Assembly (NCBI RefSeq): GCF_001435955.1
Contig: NZ_AYYT01000004.1
Coordinates: 1 to 64,000, forward strand
Length of the DNA stretch: 64,000 nucleotides
Origin: Ligilactobacillus salivarius DSM 20555 = ATCC 11741
Lineage (GTDB): Bacteria > Bacillota > Bacilli > Lactobacillales > Lactobacillaceae
Direction of reading: 5' to 3'
Numbering within the stretch: the first letter of the stretch is position 1; each line of letters opens with the position of its first letter. The notes below the pieces were generated by a model. It was not told where the DNA came from and did not search any database. It saw only the letters and a list, made by a program, of their open reading frames with translations. A program made the translations under genes and the position numbers. Shown here piece after piece: positions 10,881 to 20,544 of the stretch.

Positions 10881-13800
10881 CTATGCTGATTTATCAATAG
10901 TGACATCCACCATTTTAGCTAATTCTTTGAGTAATTTTTTTAATTCTTCCAAAATCTGATTACTTTCCATGCCAGGTTGGATGTTTAACTTAATCTGAAT
11001 TTTTTGATTTTTATTTCCCAGAGTCGTACTAAATTTAGTTACCGATAATACTTTAAAAACATCCTTAATGTCTAATTTCCCATTTAACTTATCTGATAAC
11101 TCAATTTCAATTGTTTTTTTATTCTGGTTAACACTATCTACTAAAGCTGCATCAGCATACATTTTTAATAGGCCAACTTCTAATAAATTGTGTACTTCTA
11201 TTGGATATTCCCCAAATCTATCAATTAAATCATCTTGAACTTCTATATATTGATCCTCATTTTCAAATTGATGGATTCGTTTATAAATCTCAACCTTTTG
11301 TTTAGGATCAGTAATATAGTCCGCTGGCAAATAAGCTTCTAAATCAAGATTGAGTTCAGCATCCGTTTTAACTTTAATCTCTTTACCACGTTTCTTAGCT
11401 ACAGCATCATTTAACATCTGTGTATACAAATCATATCCAACAGAATCAATAAAACCATGTTGTTGCTTACCTAACAGATTTCCAGCTCCACGAATTGATA
11501 AATCTCTCATCGCAATTTTAAATCCTGAGCCCAACTCTGTGAAATCTTTAATAGCTTCCAGACGTTTTTCAGCAACCTCTGTTAACACTTTGTTAGGTTG
11601 ATACATAAAGTAAGCATATGCAATGCGATTTGATCGTCCAACGCGTCCTCTTAATTGATACAACTGTGATAATCCCATTCTGTCCGCATTATCAACAAAC
11701 AATGTATTCACGTTAGGAATATCAACACCAGTTTCAATAATTGTTGTTGTGACTAAAACATCATACTCACCATCGATAAAATCTATCAAAATATTTTCTA
11801 GTTGCGTTTCGGTCATTCTTCCGTGAATATAAGCTACTTTAGCTTCAGGTACTAAACTTTCTAATTCACTAGCAACTTTTTCAATATCATCAACTCGATT
11901 ATGCAGATAGAAAACCTGTCCCCCACGCTCTATCTCACGCTTAATTCCATCTACAATTACCCCATAATTTTTTTCAATAACGTAAGTTTGTATTGGATAA
12001 CGATTCATGGGTGCTGTTTCAATAACTGATAAATCACGTACACCTAACATAGACATGTTTAACGTTCTTGGAATAGGTGTAGCTGTTAATGTTAAAACAT
12101 CTACACTTGTCTTCAATTCTTTTAATCGTTCCTTATGTTTAACTCCAAAACGTTGTTCCTCATCAATAATTAATAACCCTAAATCTGCAAATTTTACATC
12201 TTTTGACAATAACCTATGTGTTCCAACAACAATATCTAACTTACCTGTTTCTAAATTTTCAATAGTCTCTTTAATTTCCTTGGCTGTATTAAATCTAGAT
12301 AAAATACCAATCTCAACAGGGAAATTTTCAAAACGTTGTTCCATTGTTTCATAATGTTGTTGAGCCAAAACTGTTGTTGGCGCCAAGAAAGCAACTTGTT
12401 TACCATCTTGAACCGCTTTAAAAGCCGCTCTTAACGCCACTTCTGTTTTACCATAACCAACATCACCAATTAACAATCGATCCATCGGCTTAAGCTTTTC
12501 CATATCTTGTTTAATTTCTTTAGAACTTCGAAGTTGATCTGGTGTTTCTGTATATGGAAATGCATCTTCGAACTCTTTTTGATAGCTATCATCAGGAGTA
12601 AATGCGTATCCCTTTTCAGCTTCACGTTTAGCATAAAGATCAACTAACTCATCAGCAATATCTTCAATTTTATTAGCAACACGGCGTTTAGTTTTAGCCC
12701 ACTCAGAACCACCTAATTTATTAACTCTAGGGGTTTTTGACTCTGAAGACACATATTTTTGTATCTTATCTAATTGAGATACCGGAATAAAAAGTTTCGC
12801 ATCGTCCTGATAAAGAATGGTCATATAATCATGATGATGTCCACCAACTTCTAAAGTTTGCATCCCCATATAGCGTCCAATCCCATGATTGACATGAACG
12901 ACATAGTCACCCTTTTTTAACTCAGTATAACTTTTTAGTCGTTCTGCGTTATTCATAGTTAAACGTCTAGGTTGCTTTTTCTTCACGTTAGAAAATAATT
13001 CATTTTCGGTTAAAACAACGAGCTTATCCTTAGGAATTTCAAATCCTTCATTTAAGAAACCTTGGACTACTTGTGTAACTCCAACTTGAATTGCGTTCTT
13101 ATCTGTTATAATCGACTTAATTTCAAAATCATCTAATGTTTGAGAGACCTTTTCCAGTCTTTCTCTATCATTAATCAAAAATACAACTGTTTGTTTTTGT
13201 TTTTCCCAACTTGAAACTTCAGTTTTCAAAAGTGGCATCTGTCCAAAGAACTTTTGAACAGCACGTGTCTTTATATCTACAAGTTGGGCAAACTTCATTC
13301 TGCCTAGTCCCTTTTGAAATAACGATAAAAAAATTCTAGGCTGTTTAATTTTCTTTTCTACACTTCTAAAATCATGTCCCAACTTTAAATTATCAAATAA
13401 ACTGTTAGTACGTAGTCTATCCGTTACCCAATCAGCTTCAGAATATTCTAGGTTCTTTTGCTTCTCAGTCAAACGAGAATAGTCATCAAAGATTACTAAC
13501 CCTTCATCACTCAAGTAATCAATTAAATTTGTACTTTGTGGATAAATATATTCCGCATATGGTAGGTATTCAGCCTTTAAAAAACCATCTTTAAAATCAG
13601 CTAACATTTTTTGAATATTTTCAGTTAGCTTTTCTTCTTTTATATTCTTTAATTTTGAAAATTGCTTATTATATTCTTTTTTTATTCTTTCACTAGCCAA
13701 CTCTAGAACTTCTTTACTAGCAATAAAGTCAGTAGCTGGAATGATAGTTACTTGATCCACATTTTCAATACTTCTTTGATTTGCAATATCAAAAGTCCTC

Positions 13801-14405
13801 ATTGAATCAATTTCAATATCAAAGAAATCTATTCTATACGGATTATCTGCATCTAAAGGAAAAATATCGACAATAGATCCACGAATCGCAAAGTCTCCAG
13901 GTGCATTTACCATATTTGACCTAATATATCCCATTTCAAATAATTTTTTCTCTAGTTCGGCTGGATCAACTTCTTTACCAATCTCCAATTGAATTTCATG
14001 TTGTTTCCAGTACTCCACACTAGGTAAAAAACGTCTTATCCCAGCTACTGTAGTAATTACAATTACTGGATTTTCTGAAGTTAATGCAGTTAAGGCGCTT
14101 ACTCTTTGAGCTCTGTATTCTGGAGAACTAGTTGCCATTTCTGCAACTAACATATCTTCTACTGGAAATAACTCAATTCTTGTGTCTTCTATTATATTCT
14201 CTAAATCACTTTGCAATTGTTGCGCATGATATAAATCACTTTCCACAATTAATTGTGGTACTTTCTTATCTTTTAATAGTTTAGCTATCATCAATGTCTT
14301 GGAAGAGCCTACCAATCCTGTCAACATATGTCGTCCATCAGTAGTTAAATTCTTTTCCCACTCTTTCAATTCCGAGACATTCAAAAAAGTATCTATTAAT
14401 TCCAT
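10881..14405 (-). CDS. mfd: Transcription-repair coupling factor
   Basis: Large ATP-driven translocase that removes stalled RNA polymerase at DNA lesions and recruits UvrA. The 1174-residue protein has the full family layout: a UvrB-like N-terminal region, an RNA polymerase interacting domain near residues 480-560 (KKGDYVVHVNHGIGRY), RecG-like helicase motifs with Walker A GDVGYGKT near 645, DEEQ near 748, and a C-terminal TRCF domain. It lies 21 bases after pth. Nothing looks broken. Confidence 0.97.
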   Translation of the reverse strand: MELIDTFLNVSELKEWEKNLTTDGRHMLTGLVGSSKTLMIAKLLKDKKVPQLIVESDLYHAQQLQSDLENIIEDTRIELFPVEDMLVAEMATSSPEYRAQRVSALTALTSENPVIVITTVAGIRRFLPSVEYWKQHEIQLEIGKEVDPAELEKKLFEMGYIRSNMVNAPGDFAIRGSIVDIFPLDADNPYRIDFFDIEIDSMRTFDIANQRSIENVDQVTIIPATDFIASKEVLELASERIKKEYNKQFSKLKNIKEEKLTENIQKMLADFKDGFLKAEYLPYAEYIYPQSTNLIDYLSDEGLVIFDDYSRLTEKQKNLEYSEADWVTDRLRTNSLFDNLKLGHDFRSVEKKIKQPRIFLSLFQKGLGRMKFAQLVDIKTRAVQKFFGQMPLLKTEVSSWEKQKQTVVFLINDRERLEKVSQTLDDFEIKSIITDKNAIQVGVTQVVQGFLNEGFEIPKDKLVVLTENELFSNVKKKQPRRLTMNNAERLKSYTELKKGDYVVHVNHGIGRYMGMQTLEVGGHHHDYMTILYQDDAKLFIPVSQLDKIQKYVSSESKTPRVNKLGGSEWAKTKRRVANKIEDIADELVDLYAKREAEKGYAFTPDDSYQKEFEDAFPYTETPDQLRSSKEIKQDMEKLKPMDRLLIGDVGYGKTEVALRAAFKAVQDGKQVAFLAPTTVLAQQHYETMEQRFENFPVEIGILSRFNTAKEIKETIENLETGKLDIVVGTHRLLSKDVKFADLGLLIIDEEQRFGVKHKERLKELKTSVDVLTLTATPIPRTLNMSMLGVRDLSVIETAPMNRYPIQTYVIEKNYGVIVDGIKREIERGGQVFYLHNRVDDIEKVASELESLVPEAKVAYIHGRMTETQLENILIDFIDGEYDVLVTTTIIETGVDIPNVNTLFVDNADRMGLSQLYQLRGRVGRSNRIAYAYFMYQPNKVLTEVAEKRLEAIKDFTELGSGFKIAMRDLSIRGAGNLLGKQQHGFIDSVGYDLYTQMLNDAVAKKRGKEIKVKTDAELNLDLEAYLPADYITDPKQKVEIYKRIHQFENEDQYIEVQDDLIDRFGEYPIEVHNLLEVGLLKMYADAALVDSVNQNKKTIEIELSDKLNGKLDIKDVFKVLSVTKFSTTLGNKNQKIQIKLNIQPGMESNQILEELKKLLKELAKMVDVTIDKSA

Positions 14406-14426
14406 TAAATTAGATTCCTCACTTAA

Positions 14427-14984
14427 CTAGTTAAATCTATTCATTGTATTCATAAAATCATCATTTTCTATCCAATCATCTAGAGCAGCAACAGCTCTAG
14501 TTAATCCGTCATCTAATTTTGCTTCTTGTTCTTTAGTAAATCTAGACAATACCCAATCTACCACTGACATTTTTTGTGGATGATCAATTCCTACACGGAC
14601 TCTCTTAAATTTTTCAGTCCCCACATGTGAAATAATAGACTTAATTCCATTATGTCCACCAGCAGATCCTTTTTGTCGTAAACGTAAATGTCCAATTTCC
14701 AAATCCATATCGTCATGGCAAATGATAATATCTTCAGTAGTTAGATTAAAATAATCCATCAATGGTCTAACTGCTCTACCAGATTCATTCATATAAGTTG
14801 TAGGTTTTATTACTATTATTTTTTCACCATTAATAAATAACTCTGATATCAATGAATCAAATTTTTCTTTGTTAAAATTTCCACCATGTTCTTCCACAAA
14901 ACGCTCTACTACCATAAATCCAACATTATGTCTTGTACCTTCATACTTTTTCCCTATATTACCTAGACCTACAATCATTTTCAT
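14427..14984 (-). CDS. pth: Peptidyl-tRNA hydrolase
   Basis: Releases peptides from peptidyl-tRNA dropped by ribosomes. The 185-residue protein (MKMIVGLGN start) has the catalytic His in RHNVGF near residue 20, the conserved Asn in TYMNESG, and the HDDMDL motif. I trimmed a 17-residue upstream extension because AAAGGAAG lies at a suitable distance from the ATG at 14984 and homologues begin here. It heads the long minus-strand operon and is divergent from ldh. An extended -10 (TGCTAAAAT) about 30 bases upstream is a possible promoter. Confidence 0.95.
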   Translation of the reverse strand: MKMIVGLGNIGKKYEGTRHNVGFMVVERFVEEHGGNFNKEKFDSLISELFINGEKIIVIKPTTYMNESGRAVRPLMDYFNLTTEDIIICHDDMDLEIGHLRLRQKGSAGGHNGIKSIISHVGTEKFKRVRVGIDHPQKMSVVDWVLSRFTKEQEAKLDDGLTRAVAALDDWIENDDFMNTMNRFN

Positions 14985-15182
14985 TTTTTTATATCTTCCT
15001 TTCAATTTTAGCAAAATAACTTTCATCATTTTCAAAGAATTTTTTATTTATATACGCAAAAAAGGCTGGCTAATTCATCATTACCCAGAAACCTATCACC
15101 AAATCTTTAGTCAAGTATAACATATTTTCTCTTAAATCTTAGAAAATTTGTTTGAAAATAATATCACATTTTATGAAAAACG

Positions 15183-15191
15183 TGTTATACT
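15183..15191 (+). promoter_or_regulatory. ldh promoter (extended -10)
   Basis: TGTTATACT provides an extended -10 with TATACT at 15186-15191. The -35 region is poor. It lies about 40 bases before the GTG start of ldh. Confidence 0.65.
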
Positions 15192-15226
15192 AGATTTGTA
15201 AAAAAAGCTTACTTATGAAAGGATGA

Positions 15227-16201
<975 letters not shown>

Positions 16202-16225
16202 TAAGAAAGCTAATTACAAGTTTCT

Positions 16226-16258
16226 AGAGATTGGATATAATTCCAATCTCTTTTTTTA
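16226..16258 (+). terminator. Terminator of ldh
   Basis: Perfect ten-base arms AGAGATTGGA and TCCAATCTCT with a six-base loop, followed by seven T residues. Confidence 0.92.
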
Positions 16259-16397
16259 TTATATAAAATACACCCTTTGTGAAATTAAGCACTTCACTTG
16301 TAAAATAAGAAATTTTTCTTTCTTTTCTCCTCTATCATTAATCTTACATATATGTTATTATTAATTAGCATATTTTAATTTTAAGGAAGAATTATTA

Positions 16398-17036
16398 ATG
16401 ATATCAAAATCTTTAATCCAAACTAAAGACGAATTAGTCACAGTTCAAGAAGATGTATCTTTAGCTGAAGCACTAGATATTTTAGAAGATTCCGGTTTTC
16501 GTTGCGTCCCAATTCTTGATAAAACTGGCAAAATCTTTAGAGGCAACATCTATAAGATGCATATCTACCGTCATAAATCACGTGGTGGTGATATGACTTT
16601 ACCCGTCACTTATTTATTAAAAAATGCTACAAAATTCATTTCTATCAATGCTGCATTTTTTAATATATTTTTCACTATTAAGGATTTACCTTATATTACT
16701 GTTTTAGATGAAAACAATTACTTTTTCGGTATTTTAACCCATAATCGCTTATTAAAAATGCTATCTCGTTCCTGGAATGTTGAACTTGGAAGTTATGTAC
16801 TTACTGTTCTTTCTGCTGGTGAACGTGGTGATTTAGTAGAGATGTCTAAGGCTATTACTAAATATTCCGAAATCGCTAGTTGTATCTCTTTAGGATTCCG
16901 AAAAAAAGATAATCTCCATCGCACCCTATTTACCTTACCTGCTGGTATTGAGGAACAAAAGCTCAAACGTATTGTATCAAAATTACAACGTAAAGGGTTC
17001 GAAATTGAAGAAATTGAAGATTTAAGTAAGATTTAA
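16398..17036 (+). CDS. CBS-domain protein, CbpB-like
   Basis: Cytosolic protein of 212 residues. Two CBS motifs fill about residues 1-135 and would form one Bateman module for an adenine nucleotide. The last 70 residues are a basic alpha/beta region that may be an ACT-like fold. It resembles CbpB/DarB proteins, which bind cyclic di-AMP in Firmicutes and signal to the stringent enzyme Rel or to pyruvate carboxylase. That role is inferred here. AAGGAAG precedes the ATG. It is a single-gene unit with its own terminator. Confidence 0.72.
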   Translation: MISKSLIQTKDELVTVQEDVSLAEALDILEDSGFRCVPILDKTGKIFRGNIYKMHIYRHKSRGGDMTLPVTYLLKNATKFISINAAFFNIFFTIKDLPYITVLDENNYFFGILTHNRLLKMLSRSWNVELGSYVLTVLSAGERGDLVEMSKAITKYSEIASCISLGFRKKDNLHRTLFTLPAGIEEQKLKRIVSKLQRKGFEIEEIEDLSKI

Positions 17037-17039
17037 TTT

Positions 17040-17080
17040 AAGTATTAAGTTGTCTACTGGATGACTTAATACTTTTTTAT
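17040..17080 (+). terminator. Terminator after the CBS-domain gene
   Basis: Arms AAGTATTAAGT and ACTTAATACTT (11 bases, perfect) around a 13-base loop, then TTTTTATTTTTT. Confidence 0.88.
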
Positions 17081-17088
17081 TTTTTGTC

Positions 17089-17116
17089 TTGTATTTTATT
17101 TTTATTTGTGTATAAT
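17089..17116 (+). promoter_or_regulatory. Promoter of the T-box / PanE-like unit
   Basis: TTGTAT at 17089-17094 and a perfect TATAAT at 17111-17116, 16 bases apart, just upstream of the T-box leader. Confidence 0.65.
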
Positions 17117-17144
17117 TAACATTAAATTAAATATCGGTTATAAA

Positions 17145-17402
17145 ACACAATGAAAAGAAGAGTAACTTTATTAAATACTTCAGAGAATCTCTGGTTGGTG
17201 AAAAGAGATAGTTACTAATAAAGCGAATATCACTTTGAGTGCCATAATGAATTTTAGTAGTTATTGGTGGGTTAGCCCATTACAGCTATGTGTAGTTAAA
17301 AAACAGCTACATACCGAGTTTATGAGTGCGAATTCATAATAAATATAAGGTGGTATCACGCTAAGCGTCCTTTAGTCTCTACTAGACTAAAGGACGTTTT
17401 TA
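17145..17402 (+). promoter_or_regulatory. T-box leader, inferred Ile specifier, controlling a PanE-like gene
   Basis: A full T-box riboswitch. The stem I region has AGAGAA and GGTTGGTGAAA-type segments (17182-17205). The specifier loop reads GAAT-ATC-AC with ATC (Ile) at 17229-17231. The T-box sequence AAGGTGGTATCACG is at 17347-17360. The terminator has perfect 13-base arms at 17366-17378 and 17384-17396, then a T tract. The frame of the specifier is set by aligning it with GAAT-TAC-AC in the tyrS T-box of this same window. Uncharged tRNA-Ile would favour antitermination and expression of the downstream reductase. Confidence 0.88.
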
Positions 17403-17441
17403 TTTTATAACCAAATACTTTAGAGAAATGAGGCTTGAATT

Positions 17442-18404
17442 ATGAAATTTACAGTTGTTGGTGCAGGTGCAATGGGACTTAGATATGGTGTATTACTTCA
17501 ACAAGCAGGGAATGAAGTTGAATTTGTAGATGCTTGGGAACCACATGTTAATAAAATGAAAGAACAAGGTGGCGTTTATGTTACTAGAGATAAGGAAAAT
17601 CGTCATTTAGTTCCTGTCAAAGTATATACCCCAGAAGAATATCATAATACAGACTCTGATGTTGTTATTTTCTTCCTAAAACAAATGCAACTTGGTGAAA
17701 TGCTTGAAAGATGTTCCCATTTCTTTACAGACAAACAATATGCTTTGACTGGCATGAACGGTATGGGTCATATTGAAAAACTACTAAAATACTTTAAACC
17801 TGAAAAAGTTTTAGCAGGTACTGCCCTTGTTGCAACAATTCTAAAAGCACCTGGAGAAGTAGATTTCGTTGGTAAGCCTGGAGCTGGATCTATGAATTTA
17901 GCTAACTACACAGAGAAACCTGATGAAATGACACATAAAGTTGTAGCTGAATTAGAAAAAGCCAATATAAATCCTACTTTGACTACAAACTTCAGAGGTA
18001 CTCTTATGGCTAAAGTTGTATTTAACTCAGTGGTCAATACGTTATGTACTTTATTTGAAATAACTATGGGAGAATATGCTAATTTCGAAAAGGCAGATGA
18101 ACTATCCCGTGCATTAATTGACGAAGCTTATGACGTTTGTGAGCACGATGGCGTAAAAATGCTACAAACTAGAGAAGAAGAATTGGCTACTATCAACTAT
18201 GTAAGTAAAGTTGCTAATCCACTCCATTATCCTTCAATGTATCAAGATATGAGTAAAAATCGCCCTACTGAAGTAGATTACATCAACGGATATTTAGTAA
18301 AACTTGGACGTAAACATAATTACGAAGCTAAAACACATGCCTTCTTAACAAACTTAGTTCATCTAGCAGAACATACTCGTCAAGAAAGATTACGTGAAAA
18401 ATAA
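17442..18404 (+). CDS. Ketopantoate reductase family protein (PanE-like 2-oxoacid reductase)
   Basis: NAD(P)H-dependent reductase of 320 residues. The Rossmann motif GAGAMG is at residues 7-12, and the catalytic Lys lies in the MAKVVFNSVVN stretch near residue 190. The family makes pantoate from ketopantoate. A lactococcal PanE homologue instead reduces branched-chain 2-oxo acids to hydroxy acids. The Ile-type T-box ahead of the gene fits a role tied to branched-chain amino acids better than vitamin synthesis, and no other pan gene is nearby. The function is therefore left at family level. GAGG lies upstream of the ATG. Confidence 0.85.
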   Translation: MKFTVVGAGAMGLRYGVLLQQAGNEVEFVDAWEPHVNKMKEQGGVYVTRDKENRHLVPVKVYTPEEYHNTDSDVVIFFLKQMQLGEMLERCSHFFTDKQYALTGMNGMGHIEKLLKYFKPEKVLAGTALVATILKAPGEVDFVGKPGAGSMNLANYTEKPDEMTHKVVAELEKANINPTLTTNFRGTLMAKVVFNSVVNTLCTLFEITMGEYANFEKADELSRALIDEAYDVCEHDGVKMLQTREEELATINYVSKVANPLHYPSMYQDMSKNRPTEVDYINGYLVKLGRKHNYEAKTHAFLTNLVHLAEHTRQERLREK

Positions 18405-18409
18405 TTAAA

Positions 18410-18462
18410 AAAAGTGTATCTCAATCCAATTTCAACTCGGATAAGAGATACACTTTTTATAT
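18410..18462. terminator. Bidirectional terminator between the PanE-like gene and tyrS
   Basis: Perfect 14-base arms at 18410-18423 and 18446-18459 (GTGTATCTC / GAGATACAC core) flanked by A and T tracts, placed between convergent genes. Confidence 0.88.
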
Positions 18463-18466
18463 TATC

Positions 18467-19717
18467 TTATTTTACTCTTGCCAAGAAATACTTCTTCTTA
18501 CCACGTCTAACGATTACAAATTTACCATCAAATTCTGCAGATGGATCAATTGTGAATTCTAAATCTTGAATTCTATCTCCGTTAATTCTAATTGCACCAT
18601 TTGTTACGTCTTCACGAGCTTGACGCTTGGAACTTTCAATTCCAGTATCTACAAGCCATTCAACGATGTTCTTAGGTTCAGCAGTTACTTCTACACTTGG
18701 CATGTTCTTAAATCCTTGTTCAATTTCACTTGCTGTTAAGTCTTTAACTTCACCAGAGAATAATGCTGCAGAAATGTGTTCAGCTTCCTTAACTGCTTCT
18801 TTTCCGTGTACAAATTCTACAGTTTCTTCTGCTAATCTTCTTTGAGCTTCACGTTTTTCTGGTTGAGTCTTAACTTTTTCTTCTAAGTCAGCAATTTCTT
18901 CCTGAGATAAGAATGTAAAGTACTTCAAGTATTTAATAACATCTCTATCATCTTGGTTTAACCAGAATTGGTAGAATTCATAAGGTGTTGTCTTTTCAGG
19001 ATCCAACCATACTGCTCCACCAGCTGTTTTACCAAATTTAGTTCCATCAGCTTTTAACATTAATGGGATAGTCAATGCATAAGCTTCAGCCTCGCTACCT
19101 TCCATCTTATGAATTAAATCTATACCAGATGTAATATTTCCCCATTGATCAGCTCCACCAATTTGAAGTTGAACATCATTATTCTTCCATAAATGGTGGA
19201 AGTCAATAGATTGAAGAATTTGGTATGTAAATTCAGTAAATGAAATACCTACTTCTAAACGACTTGCAACAACTTCTTTATTAAGCATTGTATTTACATT
19301 AAATAACTTGCCATAGTCACGCAAAAAACCTAATAAATCAATTTTAGAAAGCCAATCACGGTTGTTCACAATTGTGATATTATCCTTTCCAAACAAATGC
19401 TTCATTTGCTTAGTTAAAGCTTCTTCATTATGGTGAACTTGTTCCATTGTTTGTAGTACACGTTCAGATTTTTTACCTGAAGGATCACCAATTGAACCTG
19501 TACCCCCACCAATGATGATATGTGCTCGATGTCCAGCTTCTTGGAATCTCTTTAACATCATAAATGGAATTAAATGACCGATATGAAGACTATCTCCAGT
19601 TGGATCGACCCCACAGTATAAACCTACTGACTTTTTATCTAATAATTTTCTTAACCCTTCTTCATCAGAAACTTGGTTAATCGCACCACGCCATGCTAAT
19701 TCATCTAAAATATTCAT
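18467..19717 (-). CDS. tyrS: Tyrosyl-tRNA synthetase
   Basis: Class I synthetase that charges tRNA-Tyr. The 416-residue protein has the HIGH signature at about 45-48, a KMSKS-like KFGKT near 230, and a C-terminal S4 RNA-binding domain (residues ~350-416). I place the start at the ATG of MNILDELAW, eight bases after GGAG. The longer in-frame reading begins within that leader. Expression is governed by the Tyr T-box upstream. Confidence 0.96.
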   Translation of the reverse strand: MNILDELAWRGAINQVSDEEGLRKLLDKKSVGLYCGVDPTGDSLHIGHLIPFMMLKRFQEAGHRAHIIIGGGTGSIGDPSGKKSERVLQTMEQVHHNEEALTKQMKHLFGKDNITIVNNRDWLSKIDLLGFLRDYGKLFNVNTMLNKEVVASRLEVGISFTEFTYQILQSIDFHHLWKNNDVQLQIGGADQWGNITSGIDLIHKMEGSEAEAYALTIPLMLKADGTKFGKTAGGAVWLDPEKTTPYEFYQFWLNQDDRDVIKYLKYFTFLSQEEIADLEEKVKTQPEKREAQRRLAEETVEFVHGKEAVKEAEHISAALFSGEVKDLTASEIEQGFKNMPSVEVTAEPKNIVEWLVDTGIESSKRQAREDVTNGAIRINGDRIQDLEFTIDPSAEFDGKFVIVRRGKKKYFLARVK

Positions 19718-19742
19718 TAGATACACTCCATTCTTTTGATAA

Positions 19743-19965
19743 TAAAAAAGTCCCTAACGTTAATAATAACATTAGGGACGAAAAATTATTTCCGCGTTAC
19801 CACCCAGATTGCTTAAAAAGCCGCTCTGTCATCTTTATCGGAATGACCCGGACAAGCTCCATAGTGTAATTCGATTGATAGTTTATCTTGATTCGCAGCA
19901 CCACCAAGTCTCTTAAAAATTGACTATCAAATCTACTAATCTACTTCATCGCTTTAATATGTCAT
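19743..19965 (-). promoter_or_regulatory. Tyr T-box leader of tyrS
   Basis: On the minus strand the specifier loop reads GAAT-TAC-AC, with the Tyr codon TAC at 19866-19868. The T-box GGGTGGTAACGCGG is at 19792-19805, and a terminator of about 13 base pairs with one mismatch is at 19750-19779, followed by TTTTTT. Uncharged tRNA-Tyr is expected to bind and prevent termination. Confidence 0.93.
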
Positions 19966-19967
19966 TA

Positions 19968-19996
19968 ATAATATGATAACTTTCATATAAAGTCAA
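19968..19996 (-). promoter_or_regulatory. Promoter of the tyrS T-box transcript
   Basis: Minus-strand TTGACT at 19991-19996 and TATTAT at 19968-19973, 17 bases apart. The -35 lies four bases after the perR stop. No terminator separates the two genes. Confidence 0.75.
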
Positions 19997-19999
19997 TAG

Positions 20000-20443
20000 C
20001 TAATCAGCTATCTTAGCTTGGCATTCTGGACATAATCCATAGACCTCATATTGACTATTAAAGACTTTAAAGCCTGTTTTCTCAGCCGCATCTTTTTCTA
20101 ATTTTACATATTCATCATTAGGTACATCGATAATTTTATTACAGTTTACACAAATAACGTGATAGTGTGGTTCTGCAAAATAATCATATCGCATATGTCC
20201 TTCATTGTCTGGCGTTACTTCAATAATTAACTTTCTGTCCATAAATAACTCTAATGTATTATAAACAGTTGCCAAACTTACGCTAAAGCCATTTTCCTTA
20301 ACATATGAATAGATCATTTCAATTGAAGGATGCTCCTTAGATGACATTAAGTATGCTAAAATTACTTGTCTTTGTGGAGTATTCTTAATATGACGCTTCT
20401 TTAATTTTTCTGCAGCCATCATTAATTGTTCCTGGTTATTCAT
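20000..20443 (-). CDS. perR: Fur-family peroxide-stress regulator PerR
   Basis: Metal-dependent repressor of 147 residues with a winged-helix DNA-binding half and a metal-binding half. All five residues of the PerR regulatory metal site can be matched: His38, Asp87, His93, His95 and Asp106. The Asp in RYD distinguishes PerR from Fur. Structural zinc is held by CVNC (98-101) and CPEC (138-141). A PerR box in its own leader at 20462-20476 suggests autoregulation. GGAGGAGG precedes the ATG. Confidence 0.85.
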   Translation of the reverse strand: MNNQEQLMMAAEKLKKRHIKNTPQRQVILAYLMSSKEHPSIEMIYSYVKENGFSVSLATVYNTLELFMDRKLIIEVTPDNEGHMRYDYFAEPHYHVICVNCNKIIDVPNDEYVKLEKDAAEKTGFKVFNSQYEVYGLCPECQAKIAD

Positions 20444-20461
20444 ACGGTTTCCTCCTCCACT

Positions 20462-20476
20462 TTATAACTTTTATAA
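20462..20476. promoter_or_regulatory. PerR box in the perR leader
   Basis: TTATAACTTTTATAA is a 15-base site that matches the known PerR consensus TTATAATnATTATAA at 12 of 14 fixed positions; the two outer TTATAA blocks are intact. It sits between the promoter and the ribosome site of perR, so bound repressor would block transcription. Confidence 0.7.
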
Positions 20477-20494
20477 ACTAATTTCTCTAACATT

Positions 20495-20523
20495 ATTATG
20501 ATACAAAAATCAAATTATGTCTA
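20495..20523 (-). promoter_or_regulatory. Promoter of perR
   Basis: Minus-strand TAGACA at 20518-20523 and CATAAT at 20495-20500 are 17 bases apart, 20 bases upstream of the PerR box. Confidence 0.5.
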
Positions 20524-20544
20524 GCAATATATTGTATTAAATTT

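Noticed and set aside
15152-15191. Possible cre or Rex operator in the ldh promoter (ATGAAAAACG, TATCACA...TGTTATA)
   Set aside because: The cre alignment needs an extra base before CG, and the Rex-like arms have the wrong spacing and sequence.
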